A stretch of DNA of 64,000 nucleotides, taken from the NCBI GenBank assembly GCA_036557285.1, contig DATBHW010000029.1, positions 1 through 64,000 on the forward strand, read 5' to 3'. Numbering within the stretch: position 1 is the stretch's first letter; every line of letters begins with the position of its first letter. The stretch is from Ktedonobacterales bacterium (lineage in GTDB: Bacteria > Chloroflexota > Ktedonobacteria > Ktedonobacterales > DATBGS01). The translations under genes were made by a program, and so were the position numbers. Of the stretch, positions 56,432-64,000 are shown piece after piece. The notes below the pieces were generated by a model. The model was not told the DNA's origin. It saw only the letters and a list, made by a program, of their open reading frames with translations, and did no database searches.

Positions 56432-57619
56432 ATGAGTATACAGCCAGCGACCAGAACACACCGACGACAGGGACACGCCCGCGTTGTCCAACTGGAGGAG
56501 CAGGCGCTCTTCGCCCCGGAGCCAGCGCAAATTATCGTCGTTGGCGTTGGCGGCGCGGGCAATAATGCCATCAACCGCATGATCGACGCGCAGCTTCGCG
56601 GCGCGCGGTTCCTGGCTCTCAACACCGATGCGCAGGCGCTCGCGTTTTCACAGGCGCCAGAGCAGCTTTGCCTGGGCGAAACGCTCACCCTTGGACTGGG
56701 GGCAGGCGGCGACCCCGCCATCGGGGCAGAGGCCGCAGAAGCCAGCCGCCAGCAATTGAAAGAAGCCTTGAGCGGCGCCGATCTGGTCTTCCTGGCGGCA
56801 GGGATGGGCGGCGGCACCGGAACCGGCGCCAGCCCGATTGTGGCGAGCATAGCGCGCGAGTTGGGGGCGCTGGTGGTGGGGACCGTCACCTTGCCCTTCT
56901 CTTTTGAGGGAAGCTATAGACGAAAAATCGCGCAAGCCGGGATCGCGGCGCTTTCTGGCATTGTGGACGCCCTTGTCACTGTGCCAAATGATCGTCTGTT
57001 GCAGGTGGTGGGCAAAAATCGCACGCTGGCCGACGCCTTTCACCTGGCGGACGATATATTACGCCAGGGCGTGCAGGGCATGACCGAGATCATCACCGTT
57101 CCAGGGCTGGTCAACGTAGATTTTGCCGATGTACGCAGCGTGATGCAGCAGGCGGGCCTGGCGCTCATGAGTATCGGCGATGGGCGCGGCGAACATCGGG
57201 CAGAAGAAGCAGCCACCAGGGCGATAGCAGGCGGGTGGTTGGGGGCCTCCATTCAGGGCGCGCAGCGCATCCTCCTCAACATCACTGGCGGAACCGACCT
57301 CACCCTCTTTGAGGTGACACAGATCGCTCAACTGGTCCGCGAGGCCGTTGATGAACACGCCGACATGACCTTTGGAGCCGTTCTGGACCCCAAGATAAAG
57401 GACCGCATTCGGGTCACGCTGGTGGCGGCTGGCATGGCCCGTACAGGGAGCGACCGAGAAACGCTCCAGAAGCTGCCAGGAATCAAGACACCAGCGCCCC
57501 CCCTTGCGCCGCCCGAAGCAACCAACGGCGCAGAGGAGAAGCCAGGTAACAGTCCGGTCCTCTCTGCCAGCGGTGGAAAAGCCGCCAGGAGCCAGGAGCC
57601 GCTCCCCGGCAGCAGCTAG
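56432..57619 (+). CDS. ftsZ: Cell-division GTPase FtsZ
   Basis: FtsZ polymerises into the division ring. The 395-residue protein has IIVVGVGGAGNNAINRMID, NTDAQAL, the tubulin signature GMGGGTGTGASPIVASIAREL, LVTVPNDRLL and the T7-like VDFADVRSVM loop with the GTPase-activating Asp. GIGxGR-type SIGDGRGEHRAEEAA follows. The N-terminal extension of about 30 basic residues is longer than usual, and the C-terminal tail is Pro/Ala-rich with no clear FtsA/SepF-binding peptide. It is not beside ftsA or other division genes; a tRNA and terminator precede it. Confidence 0.96.
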   Translation: MSIQPATRTHRRQGHARVVQLEEQALFAPEPAQIIVVGVGGAGNNAINRMIDAQLRGARFLALNTDAQALAFSQAPEQLCLGETLTLGLGAGGDPAIGAEAAEASRQQLKEALSGADLVFLAAGMGGGTGTGASPIVASIARELGALVVGTVTLPFSFEGSYRRKIAQAGIAALSGIVDALVTVPNDRLLQVVGKNRTLADAFHLADDILRQGVQGMTEIITVPGLVNVDFADVRSVMQQAGLALMSIGDGRGEHRAEEAATRAIAGGWLGASIQGAQRILLNITGGTDLTLFEVTQIAQLVREAVDEHADMTFGAVLDPKIKDRIRVTLVAAGMARTGSDRETLQKLPGIKTPAPPLAPPEATNGAEEKPGNSPVLSASGGKAARSQEPLPGSS

Positions 57620-57661
57620 CAGCACAAGAAACGCACGAGCAGGTCTTCCGTTTGCTCAAAA

Positions 57662-57704
57662 GGGTGAGCAGAGCATGTCTGAGTCAGACACGCTCTGCTC
57701 ACCC
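57662..57704. terminator. Long hairpin between ftsZ and the KGG gene
   Basis: GGGTGAGCAGAGC (57662-57674) pairs with GCTCTGCTCACCC (57692-57704), and the interior is itself complementary (TGTCTGA/TCAGACA). It probably serves as a shared terminator for converging transcripts. Confidence 0.65.
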
Positions 57705-57737
57705 ACTGTCACAATACGAGGTTAAAAACCAGATAGG

Positions 57738-58010
57738 CTACTGCGACTGCTTGGGCGCAGTGCGGCCACGCTCGCCGCCCTTTTTGCCAATCCGCGAGTA
57801 GAACTCCGGTCCCTGCTGACGCTTGGTGGACTCGCCGCCCTTTTTGCCAATCTCAGCATAGAATGCTGGCCCGCGCTTTTCCTTCACCGCCTCGCCGCCC
57901 TTTTTGCCAATCCGCGAGTAGAACTCTGGACCGTATTTTTCGCGTACTGCTTGACCACCGTGTTTGGCTTTTTGGGAACCAGGCTCTGGCCCCCGTTTGC
58001 TGTTAGGCAT
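57738..58010 (-). CDS. KGG-repeat stress protein (YciG/con-10 type)
   Basis: ATG 58010 with GGAG upstream gives 90 residues. The protein consists of four related repeats ending in GG: HGGQAVREKYG, KKGGEAVKEKRG, KKGGESTKRQQG, KKGGERGRT, with FYSRIGKKGGE or FYAEIGKKGGE between them. This matches the KGG domain family of small hydrophilic stress-induced proteins. At DNA level CTCGCCGCCCTTTTTGCCAA recurs every 60 bp (57771, 57831, 57891). It converges on ftsZ. Confidence 0.9.
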   Translation of the reverse strand: MPNSKRGPEPGSQKAKHGGQAVREKYGPEFYSRIGKKGGEAVKEKRGPAFYAEIGKKGGESTKRQQGPEFYSRIGKKGGERGRTAPKQSQ

Positions 58011-58154
58011 GTCTCTCTCCGCCTCTCTACGCTTAGCTATACATACTACGTGTTCCCTCATCCCCCGGCATGACGGGAACTCTTCACTACATCGGCGTTA
58101 CCGGGTCGCCTGCGCCTGGAGCAAGCTGCAAGAATCATGCCGCCCTACTGCTGA

Positions 58155-58175
58155 AAACCCCAGCCGTTGGGGTTT
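58155..58175 (-). terminator. Terminator downstream of larB (minus strand)
   Basis: Read on the minus strand, AAACCCCA and TGGGGTTT form an 8-bp stem with a 5-nt loop followed by a T run. A second hairpin, centred near 58222, lies closer to the larB stop. Confidence 0.65.
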
Positions 58176-58248
58176 CTGGCGTTTTCCTGCGCCATATGCC
58201 CTTCAGAGGATACATGCGCGAGAGCGCGCATGATCCCTCTTTGCGGTA

Positions 58249-59109
58249 TTACCCCGCTGCGTGCTGGCGCGTTTGACGCGCCTGAGCGACACGATTGGCG
58301 ATCAGGGCTGCCGTGGCCCCAGCCCCGATGCCGTTATCAATGTTCACCACTGTCAGACCCGGAGCGCAGGTCTGTAACATCGAGAGCAGGGCAGCAACAC
58401 CCTTCCCTCCCAGGCCATACCCAATCGAGGTGGGCAGGCCGATCACGGGTACATCAACCAGACCCGATACAACCGATGGCAGCGCTCCATCCATCCCCGC
58501 GGCCACGACAACTGCGTCCACTCCTTCGGCCAGCAAAGCCCGAAGCGGCTGAAGCAGCCGGTGCAACCCGGCCACCCCGACATCATAGATCGGTGTGACC
58601 ACACAGCCCATAGCTTCGGCCATCAGGCGAGCTTCTTCAGCAACGGGAACATCAGAGGTTCCGGCGCTGATGAGTCCCACCCGACCTCCAGTCTTTGGAG
58701 GGGAACTGCCCTGGCGATAGATCGCTGCCGCGCGGGCAGGTTCCCGAAGGATGATATGGCAATCCGCAAACTCATCATACAATCGTCCGAACAAATCGGG
58801 CGGCATCCTGCTGATCAGGGCGCGACCATTTGCCCGAATGAACGCATGCGCGATAGAAAGAATCTGCGTATCGGTCTTGTTTTCGCCGAGAATGACCTCC
58901 GGGATGCCTTTGCGTCGTTCACGGCCAAAATCCAGAGTGGTTCCCTCGATGGACTGACTCTGGGCATCATGCGAGAGTGTTGGGTGGGCCAGGCCAGCCT
59001 GGGGGCGCTGCATGCCTTCACCATCGGCAAGCTGAGCCAGCACACGCAGCTCGTTGTCTATGTGATGCAAGACCTGTCCCAATCTCTCACGATCTGCGCT
59101 CTCGCTCAT
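58249..59109 (-). CDS. larB: LarB-like pyridinium-3,5-biscarboxylic acid mononucleotide synthase
   Basis: ATG 59109 (GGAAGGT upstream) gives 286 residues. LarB carboxylates nicotinate adenine dinucleotide as the first step of the nickel-pincer cofactor used by lactate racemase. The N-terminal half has the family motif LDFGRERRKGIPEVILGENKT, and the C-terminal half is a PurE-like domain (GLISAGTSDVPVAEEA, GVDAVVVAAGMDGALPSVVSGL, GLPTSIGYGLGGKGVAALLSML). larC, larE and larA are not seen nearby, so the rest of the pathway must be elsewhere or absent. Confidence 0.9.
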   Translation of the reverse strand: MSESADRERLGQVLHHIDNELRVLAQLADGEGMQRPQAGLAHPTLSHDAQSQSIEGTTLDFGRERRKGIPEVILGENKTDTQILSIAHAFIRANGRALISRMPPDLFGRLYDEFADCHIILREPARAAAIYRQGSSPPKTGGRVGLISAGTSDVPVAEEARLMAEAMGCVVTPIYDVGVAGLHRLLQPLRALLAEGVDAVVVAAGMDGALPSVVSGLVDVPVIGLPTSIGYGLGGKGVAALLSMLQTCAPGLTVVNIDNGIGAGATAALIANRVAQARQTRQHAAG

Positions 59110-59308
59110 CGCATGATACCTTCCCAAATGGCACAATGGTATTGGCAGGAACATCATGTTTCCATACAACCAACCTCAATATAGCACACCGAACACAATT
59201 TGGCAAACAGGGCAGCAGGCATTACCCAAAAAGCGCCGATCACCCGATGTGCTAGTTTATGAACGGCTAGCTCCTGAACAACGTTTTATTTTTGCAAGCG
59301 GGCTACAA

Positions 59309-59337
59309 TTGATTTAGCTGAGCCGCTTGGGTATAAT
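59309..59337 (+). promoter_or_regulatory. Promoter of the lipoprotein at 59417
   Basis: TTGATT (59309-59314), a 17-bp spacer and TATAAT (59332-59337), 80 bp before the ATG. Confidence 0.75.
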
Positions 59338-59416
59338 ACAGAGAAGTGGCCCACCTACCGCTGGATTTGCAGGATGCGGGCCGAGCAATGTACTGGAGGT
59401 ATCAAAACATCGCTCT

Positions 59417-59965
59417 ATGAAACAGCGTGCTTTTCTGCTGGCGCTGGCGGTTCTGGTAGCAGCGCTTCTTTCAGCCTGTACCCCGTCGCTGGCGAATAAC
59501 TCCGGCAGCAGCCAGCCCACGATTGCGCTGCATACGCCTGCGGCAAACCTGACACCAACACCCACAGCCCCCCCTCAGACCATTGTCGCCTTCGCCAGTA
59601 ACCAGTCGCCAAAGGTGAACGATAGTATCACGATCTATGTGATCTTCCATATCAGCGTCAACGGGGGACCGCCTAGAGGAGTCGGCGGGGCCTCGGTTAG
59701 CCTCGATTTCACCTTCTACAGCGGGGCGCCTGTGTCTCAACTCAACAGCCAGGGGGGCACACAACAAACAACTCAGGATGGCTGGGCCGCTTTTCCCATC
59801 AGTTTCACGGGGCTTCAAGCACAGACGCCAATCCTGGTGGAAGTTACTGTATCCTATCATGGAAAGACCTACCAGCAGCCGCGCGCAGCGTTTTTCACAC
59901 CGCTGGCAGGGTCTCCAACGCCCACCCCAAAGCCAGGGGGTGGGGGTGGGGGAGGCAATAACTAA
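59417..59965 (+). CDS. Small secreted lipoprotein
   Basis: ATG 59417 gives 182 residues. The N-terminus MKQRAFLLALAVLVAALLSAC ends in a lipobox Cys, so the protein should be lipid-anchored outside. A Pro/Thr linker follows, then an immunoglobulin-like strand pattern (NDSITIYVIFHI, GASVSLDFTFYSG, DGWAAFPISFTGL, ILVEVTVSYHG), then a Pro- and Gly-rich tail. The domain type suggests adhesion or wall binding, with no catalytic motif. Confidence 0.8.
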   Translation: MKQRAFLLALAVLVAALLSACTPSLANNSGSSQPTIALHTPAANLTPTPTAPPQTIVAFASNQSPKVNDSITIYVIFHISVNGGPPRGVGGASVSLDFTFYSGAPVSQLNSQGGTQQTTQDGWAAFPISFTGLQAQTPILVEVTVSYHGKTYQQPRAAFFTPLAGSPTPTPKPGGGGGGGNN

Positions 59966-60034
59966 ACACGTTCCCCAGCCAGCGAGGACTAAACCTCACA
60001 AGACCCGATGGGCATAGGAAATATTGGCTAGAAG

Positions 60035-60067
60035 GCGAGGAGTTTTTGGAAAAGCTCCTCGCTTTTT
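60035..60067 (+). terminator. Intrinsic terminator after the lipoprotein gene
   Basis: GCGAGGAG (60035-60042) pairs with CTCCTCGC (60055-60062), followed by five T. Confidence 0.85.
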
Positions 60068-61001
60068 ATCGCCCTTTCACGCTTGCTCGCCTTAGCGATG
60101 GTTCACGCGTGCGTCGTCCCTCTGCTGGCGTGAGGTTCAAGGGGAGCGCATGAGCGTCAGGATTCGGCTGGCACGCGGGGCAGAAATGGGCGCTGCGCTG
60201 GGCCACGACGATGCGCGCCAGCGTGGCGCCACAGCGCAGGCAAGGCTCGCCCGCGCGCTGATAGACCTCCAGGTGAGCGCGATTGCGTCCGGCCTCGCCC
60301 CAGATGTCTTGATGGCGGCCAAAGGTCGTGCCGCCATGCTCAATGCCCAGTTCCAGCACCACGCGGATGGCGGCGTACAATCGTCCGATTTCTTCCGGGG
60401 TCAGGGTCTCGGCGCGGCGCAAGGGATGGATGCCAGCGCGGAAAAGCGCTTCATCTGCGTAGATATTGCCGATGCCCGCGATACAGGTCTGGTCGAGCAG
60501 CAGCGGCTTCATCTGGCGGCTACGTCCAGCCAGCAGCGCGGCCAGCGCCGCTGGCGTAAACGCTTCGCTGAGCGGCTCCAGTCCCAGGGCATTGAGCGCG
60601 CTGGCGAGTTCACTGTTCGGATAGAGCGCGATGCGCCCAAACTTGCGCGGATCGGTAAACACCAGGCGACGCCCATCATCCAGCAGGAAAACGACGCGGC
60701 CATAGGGGTCAGCCACATCTTCCCAGGAACCATCACTCGCTGCGGCTGGAAAAAGCAGCAGGTTTCCCGTCATGCGTCGGTGGACCAGCAGGGTGTGCTC
60801 GCCGCTGAGAGCGATCAGCAGATATTTGCCGCGCCGATCAATGCCCAACACCCGCGCGCCGGGAAGATCGGCACAGAAGGTCTGTGTGTCGGGATGGGCG
60901 ATGGTGCGCGGCCAGTTGACGCGCACATTGCTGATGGCACGGCCAATCAGTGTCTGGCGAAGCTGGCGGGCAACATATTCGACTTCAGGAAGTTCGGGCA
61001 T
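60066..61001 (-). CDS. mutM: Formamidopyrimidine-DNA glycosylase (Fpg/MutM)
   Basis: The ATG at 61001 is set by the invariant start MPELPEVEYVARQL, where Pro2 is the catalytic amine after Met removal. The 311 residues include Glu3, Lys-containing VHRRMTGNLLL, and the helix-two-turn-helix region IAGIGNIYADEALFRAGIHPLR. The C-terminal zinc finger is CLRCG...CPAC. The enzyme removes oxidised purines (8-oxoguanine) and nicks the strand. A short tail beyond the zinc finger is basic. Confidence 0.96.
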   Translation of the reverse strand: MPELPEVEYVARQLRQTLIGRAISNVRVNWPRTIAHPDTQTFCADLPGARVLGIDRRGKYLLIALSGEHTLLVHRRMTGNLLLFPAAASDGSWEDVADPYGRVVFLLDDGRRLVFTDPRKFGRIALYPNSELASALNALGLEPLSEAFTPAALAALLAGRSRQMKPLLLDQTCIAGIGNIYADEALFRAGIHPLRRAETLTPEEIGRLYAAIRVVLELGIEHGGTTFGRHQDIWGEAGRNRAHLEVYQRAGEPCLRCGATLARIVVAQRSAHFCPACQPNPDAHALPLNLTPAEGRRTREPSLRRASVKGR

Positions 61002-61060
61002 AACAGAAAGGCTTCTTGAGAAGAACACCACCCTGGCGGGCGCATTAAGCTCTAGAGAGA

Positions 61061-61136
61061 TGGTGGGTGGTATTGGGCTCGAACCAACGACCTCTTCGGT
61101 GTGAACGAAGCGCTCTCCCGACTGAGCTAACCACCC
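61061..61136 (-). tRNA. tRNA-Val (anticodon CAC)
   Basis: On the minus strand the acceptor GGGTGGT pairs with ACCACCC. The anticodon stem CTTCG/CGAAG encloses TTCACAC, giving anticodon CAC. The T arm is GTTGG-TTCGAGC-CCAAT, and CCA is encoded at the 3' end. Confidence 0.95.
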
Positions 61137-61158
61137 ATACACTATCGCGTGCCATACA

Positions 61159-61188
61159 AGGATACCATGCCAGGGCCGCTCCTGTCAA
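61159..61188 (-). promoter_or_regulatory. Promoter of tRNA-Val
   Basis: On the minus strand TTGACA (61183-61188), an 18-bp spacer and TATCCT (61159-61164), about 23 bp before the tRNA. Confidence 0.75.
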
Positions 61189-61189
61189 G

Positions 61190-61590
61190 GTTTCTGCAAC
61201 AGAAGGTTCCACCAATTATCGAGGGTCACTGGTAGCGCCGCCTTCCAGGCGGCCACTGCTGCGCCCTGGCGAGCGTTCACCCTCTAGGCCAGCGGACCAG
61301 CAGGCCAACGCTGGCCGCCAAGAAGGGACGCGCGAGCGACCAACGGGAGCGAGCATGCCGAGGCATAGCCGAGGCAAGCGGCAGAGACGCGCGAGCGAGG
61401 CGCAGCCGAGCGAGAATGGCCGCGCCCAGCGCGGTCAAGCGGCTCTGGCGAAGCCCTTCCCGAAGGGAGGCGGCGCTCCCAGTAACACGCCTCGCTTGCC
61501 AACACCTCAGATTTGGTAGAACCGCAACAGAAAGAAGCCTTCTATGACTGAGGAGGCCCGAAACCGTTCTCAACTCATACCCTGCTCTTG
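61190..61590. other. 400-bp hairpin-rich, GAGCGA-rich intergenic region
   Basis: No gene is supportable. The stretch has several local inverted repeats (CCGCC/GGCGG near 61238, GGCCAGCG/CGCTGGCC near 61287-61317, CCGCGC/GCGCGG near 61426) and many GCGAGCGA-like words from 61331 to 61450. It could be a structured RNA or decayed repeat; sequence alone does not decide. Confidence 0.45.
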
Positions 61591-61591
61591 C

Positions 61592-62593
61592 TCAGTAATA
61601 GATGGTGCGCGTGCGATGATAGGGGAGGTCAGTCGGAGAGAGCGTCTGGCCCAGCGTCCAGAGGTAATAGTCAATCTCGCTGGCGAGCGCAGGGATGCCG
61701 CGCTCGCTGAGGGCGCGGCATAATAACTCGCCCGCCCAGATGGTCGCCGCCCGAATCTCCACCTCTGCGGGGCTGCTCGCTGGCAATGGCTCCAGGCGAT
61801 CAACGCGCGCCGCCAGATCAGGACTGTAGGCCAGAACGCCCTCGCGCCGAAGCACCTGCGGTACTTTATAATCGGCAAACACCGTCAGGTGATCTAAGTC
61901 GCTCAGGGCGCCCCATTGCTTGCCAGCAAAAGTACCGTGTATATCGGCCACACAAAGCTGGGCGCGTTTATAAAAGCGCACTTCAGCGCCGCTATAAGAG
62001 GCAACATCGTTAAATGACGGAAAATCCTGAACGATCCGCCGGACCAGCGCCACAGCATTGCCGCCAGCCGCCTCCACCGCGCGAGCAAACTGGCCGTTGT
62101 ACTGCGCCAGTAGAACCCGACCCACCTCGCGGGCGTTGGCGAGGCGCTCGCCAAACAGTGGGATTTCAGGCGTGCTGGACGCCGGGCGGAAGATCTGTCG
62201 GAGGTCTGCCTCGCTCATTTCGGCCAGATAAGCCGCATCCCAGAGCGGATAGCCCTTGTCAAGCGCGCGCGTCAGGCTGGCGGCTTCAGCAAGATAGCCG
62301 TTATAGGTCTGGCCGCGATACTCTACTGCCCAGCGCGGCTGACCGGCCTCGCCCCAGAAACAGAAGTTCATGGCATCCACCAGCAGCATCCAGTTGAGCG
62401 TGCGCTCTGTGCCATCATAAAAATGCAGCGTGGCATCCCATGCTGCTTTGCGCCAGCCTTCCTGCGCCCATCTGGCGGCAAGCGCCTCGATACGCTCTCT
62501 ATCCAGGCGCACCTGCCGGGCGTTCTGCACAACAGGCAAAGTAGAGCGTAACACCCCCAGCGGATCATGGGAAGGAAGGGATAGGCTCAGCAT
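61592..62593 (-). CDS. Queuosine 5'-phosphate N-glycosylase-like salvage protein (DUF2419/Qng1)
   Basis: ATG 62593 (GGGAG upstream) gives 333 residues. The family, known from eukaryotes and some bacteria, releases queuine from queuosine monophosphate. Matching segments are NFCFWGE, YNGYLAEAASLTRALDKG, GYPLWDAAYLAEMSEADLRQIFR, IPLFGERLANAREVGRVLLAQYNG, FPSFNDVASYSGAEVRFYKRAQLCVADI and TVFADYKVPQVLRREG. The Tyr-Lys-Arg-Ala-Gln and Phe-Ala-Asp-Tyr segments are the conserved active-site stretches. No other queuosine gene is nearby. Confidence 0.92.
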   Translation of the reverse strand: MLSLSLPSHDPLGVLRSTLPVVQNARQVRLDRERIEALAARWAQEGWRKAAWDATLHFYDGTERTLNWMLLVDAMNFCFWGEAGQPRWAVEYRGQTYNGYLAEAASLTRALDKGYPLWDAAYLAEMSEADLRQIFRPASSTPEIPLFGERLANAREVGRVLLAQYNGQFARAVEAAGGNAVALVRRIVQDFPSFNDVASYSGAEVRFYKRAQLCVADIHGTFAGKQWGALSDLDHLTVFADYKVPQVLRREGVLAYSPDLAARVDRLEPLPASSPAEVEIRAATIWAGELLCRALSERGIPALASEIDYYLWTLGQTLSPTDLPYHRTRTIYY

Positions 62594-62669
62594 AACGATC
62601 TGCTCCCGAAGCAAGTATCTGGGCGCTGCTCCTCTGGCAAGTAATCCCGCCGCATGTAATTACATAGGT

Positions 62670-63521
62670 TCAGCATGCCGGATCGCGTGGAAACGTTCCT
62701 AAAACCTGGACAAAGGTCGTCTTATCCTTCAGCGCAGCCAGCGCCTGAGCAACTGATGTCTGATGGAGCGAACCCTCGATGTCCAGGTAGAATACGTATT
62801 CCCAGGGTTGCTCGCGCGATGGCCGGGACTCCAGCTTGAGCAGGTTAATGTCGCGCGCGGCAAATTCGCCCAGCGCCTGATGCAGCGCGCCCGGCTTATG
62901 CGCCGTTGCCAGCATCAGCATCGTTTTTGCCTGGCCGCCTGGCGCTTCACCTGGCTGGCGCTCCAGTACAATGAAGCGAGTGTAGTTATTCTGGATGGTC
63001 TGAATACCGTTCGCCAGAACCTCAAGCTGATAGAGATCAGCGGCGCGGGCGCTGGCAACCGCCGCGACGCCCTCCATCGCTTGCTCGCGGATCAGTTTGG
63101 CGCTGCCTGCCGTATCATACGCCGCCACAACTTCAACGTCCAGCCCGCGCAGATAGGCGTCGCACTGCGCCAGCGCCTGCGGATGCGAGAGAACCCGTTT
63201 GATCTGGCGCAGCGTCTGCCCAGGCAAACAAAGCAGGCAATGGTTGATAGGTCGGCAGATCTCACCAGTCACAAACAGATGGCTGCTGCGCAGCAGATCA
63301 TAGACCTCGTTGATGCTTCCGGCCTGCGAGTTTTCAATCGGCAGCAGCCCGGCATTGGTTTCCCCTGACACTACCGCGCCGACAGCCTCAGCAAAGCTCT
63401 TTTTGGGCACAGGAATCACGCGCGCCCCAAAATAGGCGACCACCGCTTCCTCGCCATACGCGCCGCGCTCACCCTGGAAGGCGATACGCAGCGACGCTTC
63501 TGCGCGTTCAACTTCCATCAT
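62670..63521 (-). CDS. pheA: Prephenate dehydratase with ACT domain
   Basis: PheA converts prephenate to phenylpyruvate. The 283-residue protein starts RIAFQGERGAYGEEAV, with PIENSQAGSINEVYDLL, VLSHPQALAQCDAYL and the active-site NNYTRFIVLE motif. A C-terminal ACT domain (MLMLATAHKPGALHQALGEF, then KLESRPS) provides Phe feedback; the ESRP motif is the Phe-binding site. It is unlinked to the aromatic operon at 33-42.5 kb and lies downstream of the Asd gene on the same strand. Confidence 0.96.
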   Translation of the reverse strand: MMEVERAEASLRIAFQGERGAYGEEAVVAYFGARVIPVPKKSFAEAVGAVVSGETNAGLLPIENSQAGSINEVYDLLRSSHLFVTGEICRPINHCLLCLPGQTLRQIKRVLSHPQALAQCDAYLRGLDVEVVAAYDTAGSAKLIREQAMEGVAAVASARAADLYQLEVLANGIQTIQNNYTRFIVLERQPGEAPGGQAKTMLMLATAHKPGALHQALGEFAARDINLLKLESRPSREQPWEYVFYLDIEGSLHQTSVAQALAALKDKTTFVQVLGTFPRDPAC

Positions 63522-63564
63522 ACGATTTCCTCTTTCTCAACTATCGTCATGTCGCCCTTAGAAT

Positions 63565-63655
63565 GCCTCACACAACCGACGGTTGGCCCCACCCCTGCCG
63601 CCTGGAAGGACGGCGCTACACCCCCGCCCCTGCTCGTGCGGAGGGTGTGTGAGGC
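63565..63655. repeat. 10-bp inverted repeat enclosing the asd-pheA gap
   Basis: GCCTCACACA (63565-63574) and TGTGTGAGGC (63646-63655) are perfectly complementary, separated by 71 nt that also fold locally. It could shape the transcript between asd and pheA; no T tract or leader peptide is obvious. Confidence 0.45.
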
Positions 63656-63659
63656 GTCC

Positions 63660-64000
63660 TTAGCGTTGGCTGGCCGGGCGTCCATCATCGCCCAGCCAGC
63701 CACGCGCCAGCAGCAGTTCTGCGTTCAGCACTGCTGCCCCGGCAGCGCCGCGAATCGTGTTGTGGCCCAGAACAATAAACTTCTGACCCAGGATCGGGCA
63801 GGGGCGCACGCGACCAATCGTAATCGCCATTCCCCCGCCAGCATCGCGGTCATAAAGCGGCTGCGGACGGTCCGGCTCCTCGCGCACCACGATAGGCGGA
63901 TGCGGCGCGCTGGGCAGCCGCCGCTCCTGCGGTTCCGGGCGAAATGTCCGCCAGGCAGCGATAAGGTCAGCGGCGCTGATTTCCTCCTGCGCGAGTTCCA
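63660..64000 (-). CDS. asd: Aspartate-semialdehyde dehydrogenase, C-terminal part (continues beyond the window)
   Basis: The minus-strand frame is open from the right edge to the TAA at 63660. It gives about 113 residues, including [41 protein letters not shown] and [24 protein letters not shown]. This is the end of Asd of the USG-1-like/archaeal type, which reduces aspartyl phosphate to the semialdehyde for Thr, Met and Lys synthesis. The active-site Cys and His are outside the window. Confidence 0.9.
   Translation of the reverse strand, partial: ELAQEEISAADLIAAWRTFRPEPQERRLPSAPHPPIVVREEPDRPQPLYDRDAGGGMAITIGRVRPCPILGQKFIVLGHNTIRGAAGAAVLNAELLLARGWLGDDGRPASQR

Overview
The window looks like a chromosomal segment of a Chloroflexota bacterium, most plausibly a Ktedonobacteria-type soil organism. 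This is inferred from gene content: a type VII secretion ATPase locus with WXG100-like proteins, repeated use of N-terminal zinc ribbons on membrane and FHA proteins, a tricorn-type protease, DUF2419 queuosine salvage, an IS200/IS605 element, and moderately high GC. No rRNA or species marker is present. Several genes have near-consensus promoters, often TTGACA-17-TATACT.

Region by region. 1-2.8 kb: a transposase tail, a gene-poor 880 bp, and an orphan family-5 solute-binding lipoprotein. 2.8-17.5 kb: a secretion and signalling neighbourhood. On the minus strand are a PstS-like lipoprotein, a HAMP protein with no output domain, a WXG100-like small protein and a second WXG100-like protein with a glycine-rich beta tail. 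On the plus strand are a zinc-ribbon membrane protein, a VWA protein coupled by ATGA overlap to a kinase-like protein, a YukD-like ubiquitin-fold protein and a three-ATPase EccC/EssC. 17.5-25 kb: MetY, a CoA-binding protein, a beta-lactamase-fold protein without its catalytic residues, a membrane-tethered GH5 hydrolase under a strong promoter with a palindrome at +1, and a PknB-type kinase. 25-33 kb: two tRNAs, guaB, a Cys-to-Asp murA, a TPR-like protein, a phytoene-desaturase-like oxidoreductase and a zinc-ribbon FHA protein.

33-42.5 kb is the most striking part: a near-complete aromatic amino-acid cluster, aroD-tyrA, then an attenuator, then aroF-[AroH-AroH-AroA]-[AroK-AroB]-aroE-aroC. A consensus promoter places the predicted transcript start at or next to the ATG of a 28-codon leader peptide with contiguous Phe, Tyr and Trp codons (FYYYFW, then W.W). 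An 11-bp terminator hairpin with a T tract follows, ahead of the DAHP synthase gene. The AroA protein carries two N-terminal AroH-type chorismate mutase repeats; the first has lost key residues and the second keeps them. Together these suggest a compact pathway controlled by all three aromatic amino acids at the level of transcription elongation. pheA lies separately at 62.7 kb.

42.5-64 kb: a tricorn-like protease, a Baeyer-Villiger-type monooxygenase, an IS605-type element with intact TnpB but only the tail of TnpA, VOC and HAD proteins, an acetate uptake and activation pair (SatP-Acs) with a structured leader, Pcm, tRNA-Arg, FtsZ, a KGG-repeat protein, LarB, a lipoprotein, Fpg, tRNA-Val, the queuosine salvage glycosylase, PheA, and the C-terminal end of aspartate-semialdehyde dehydrogenase running off the right edge.
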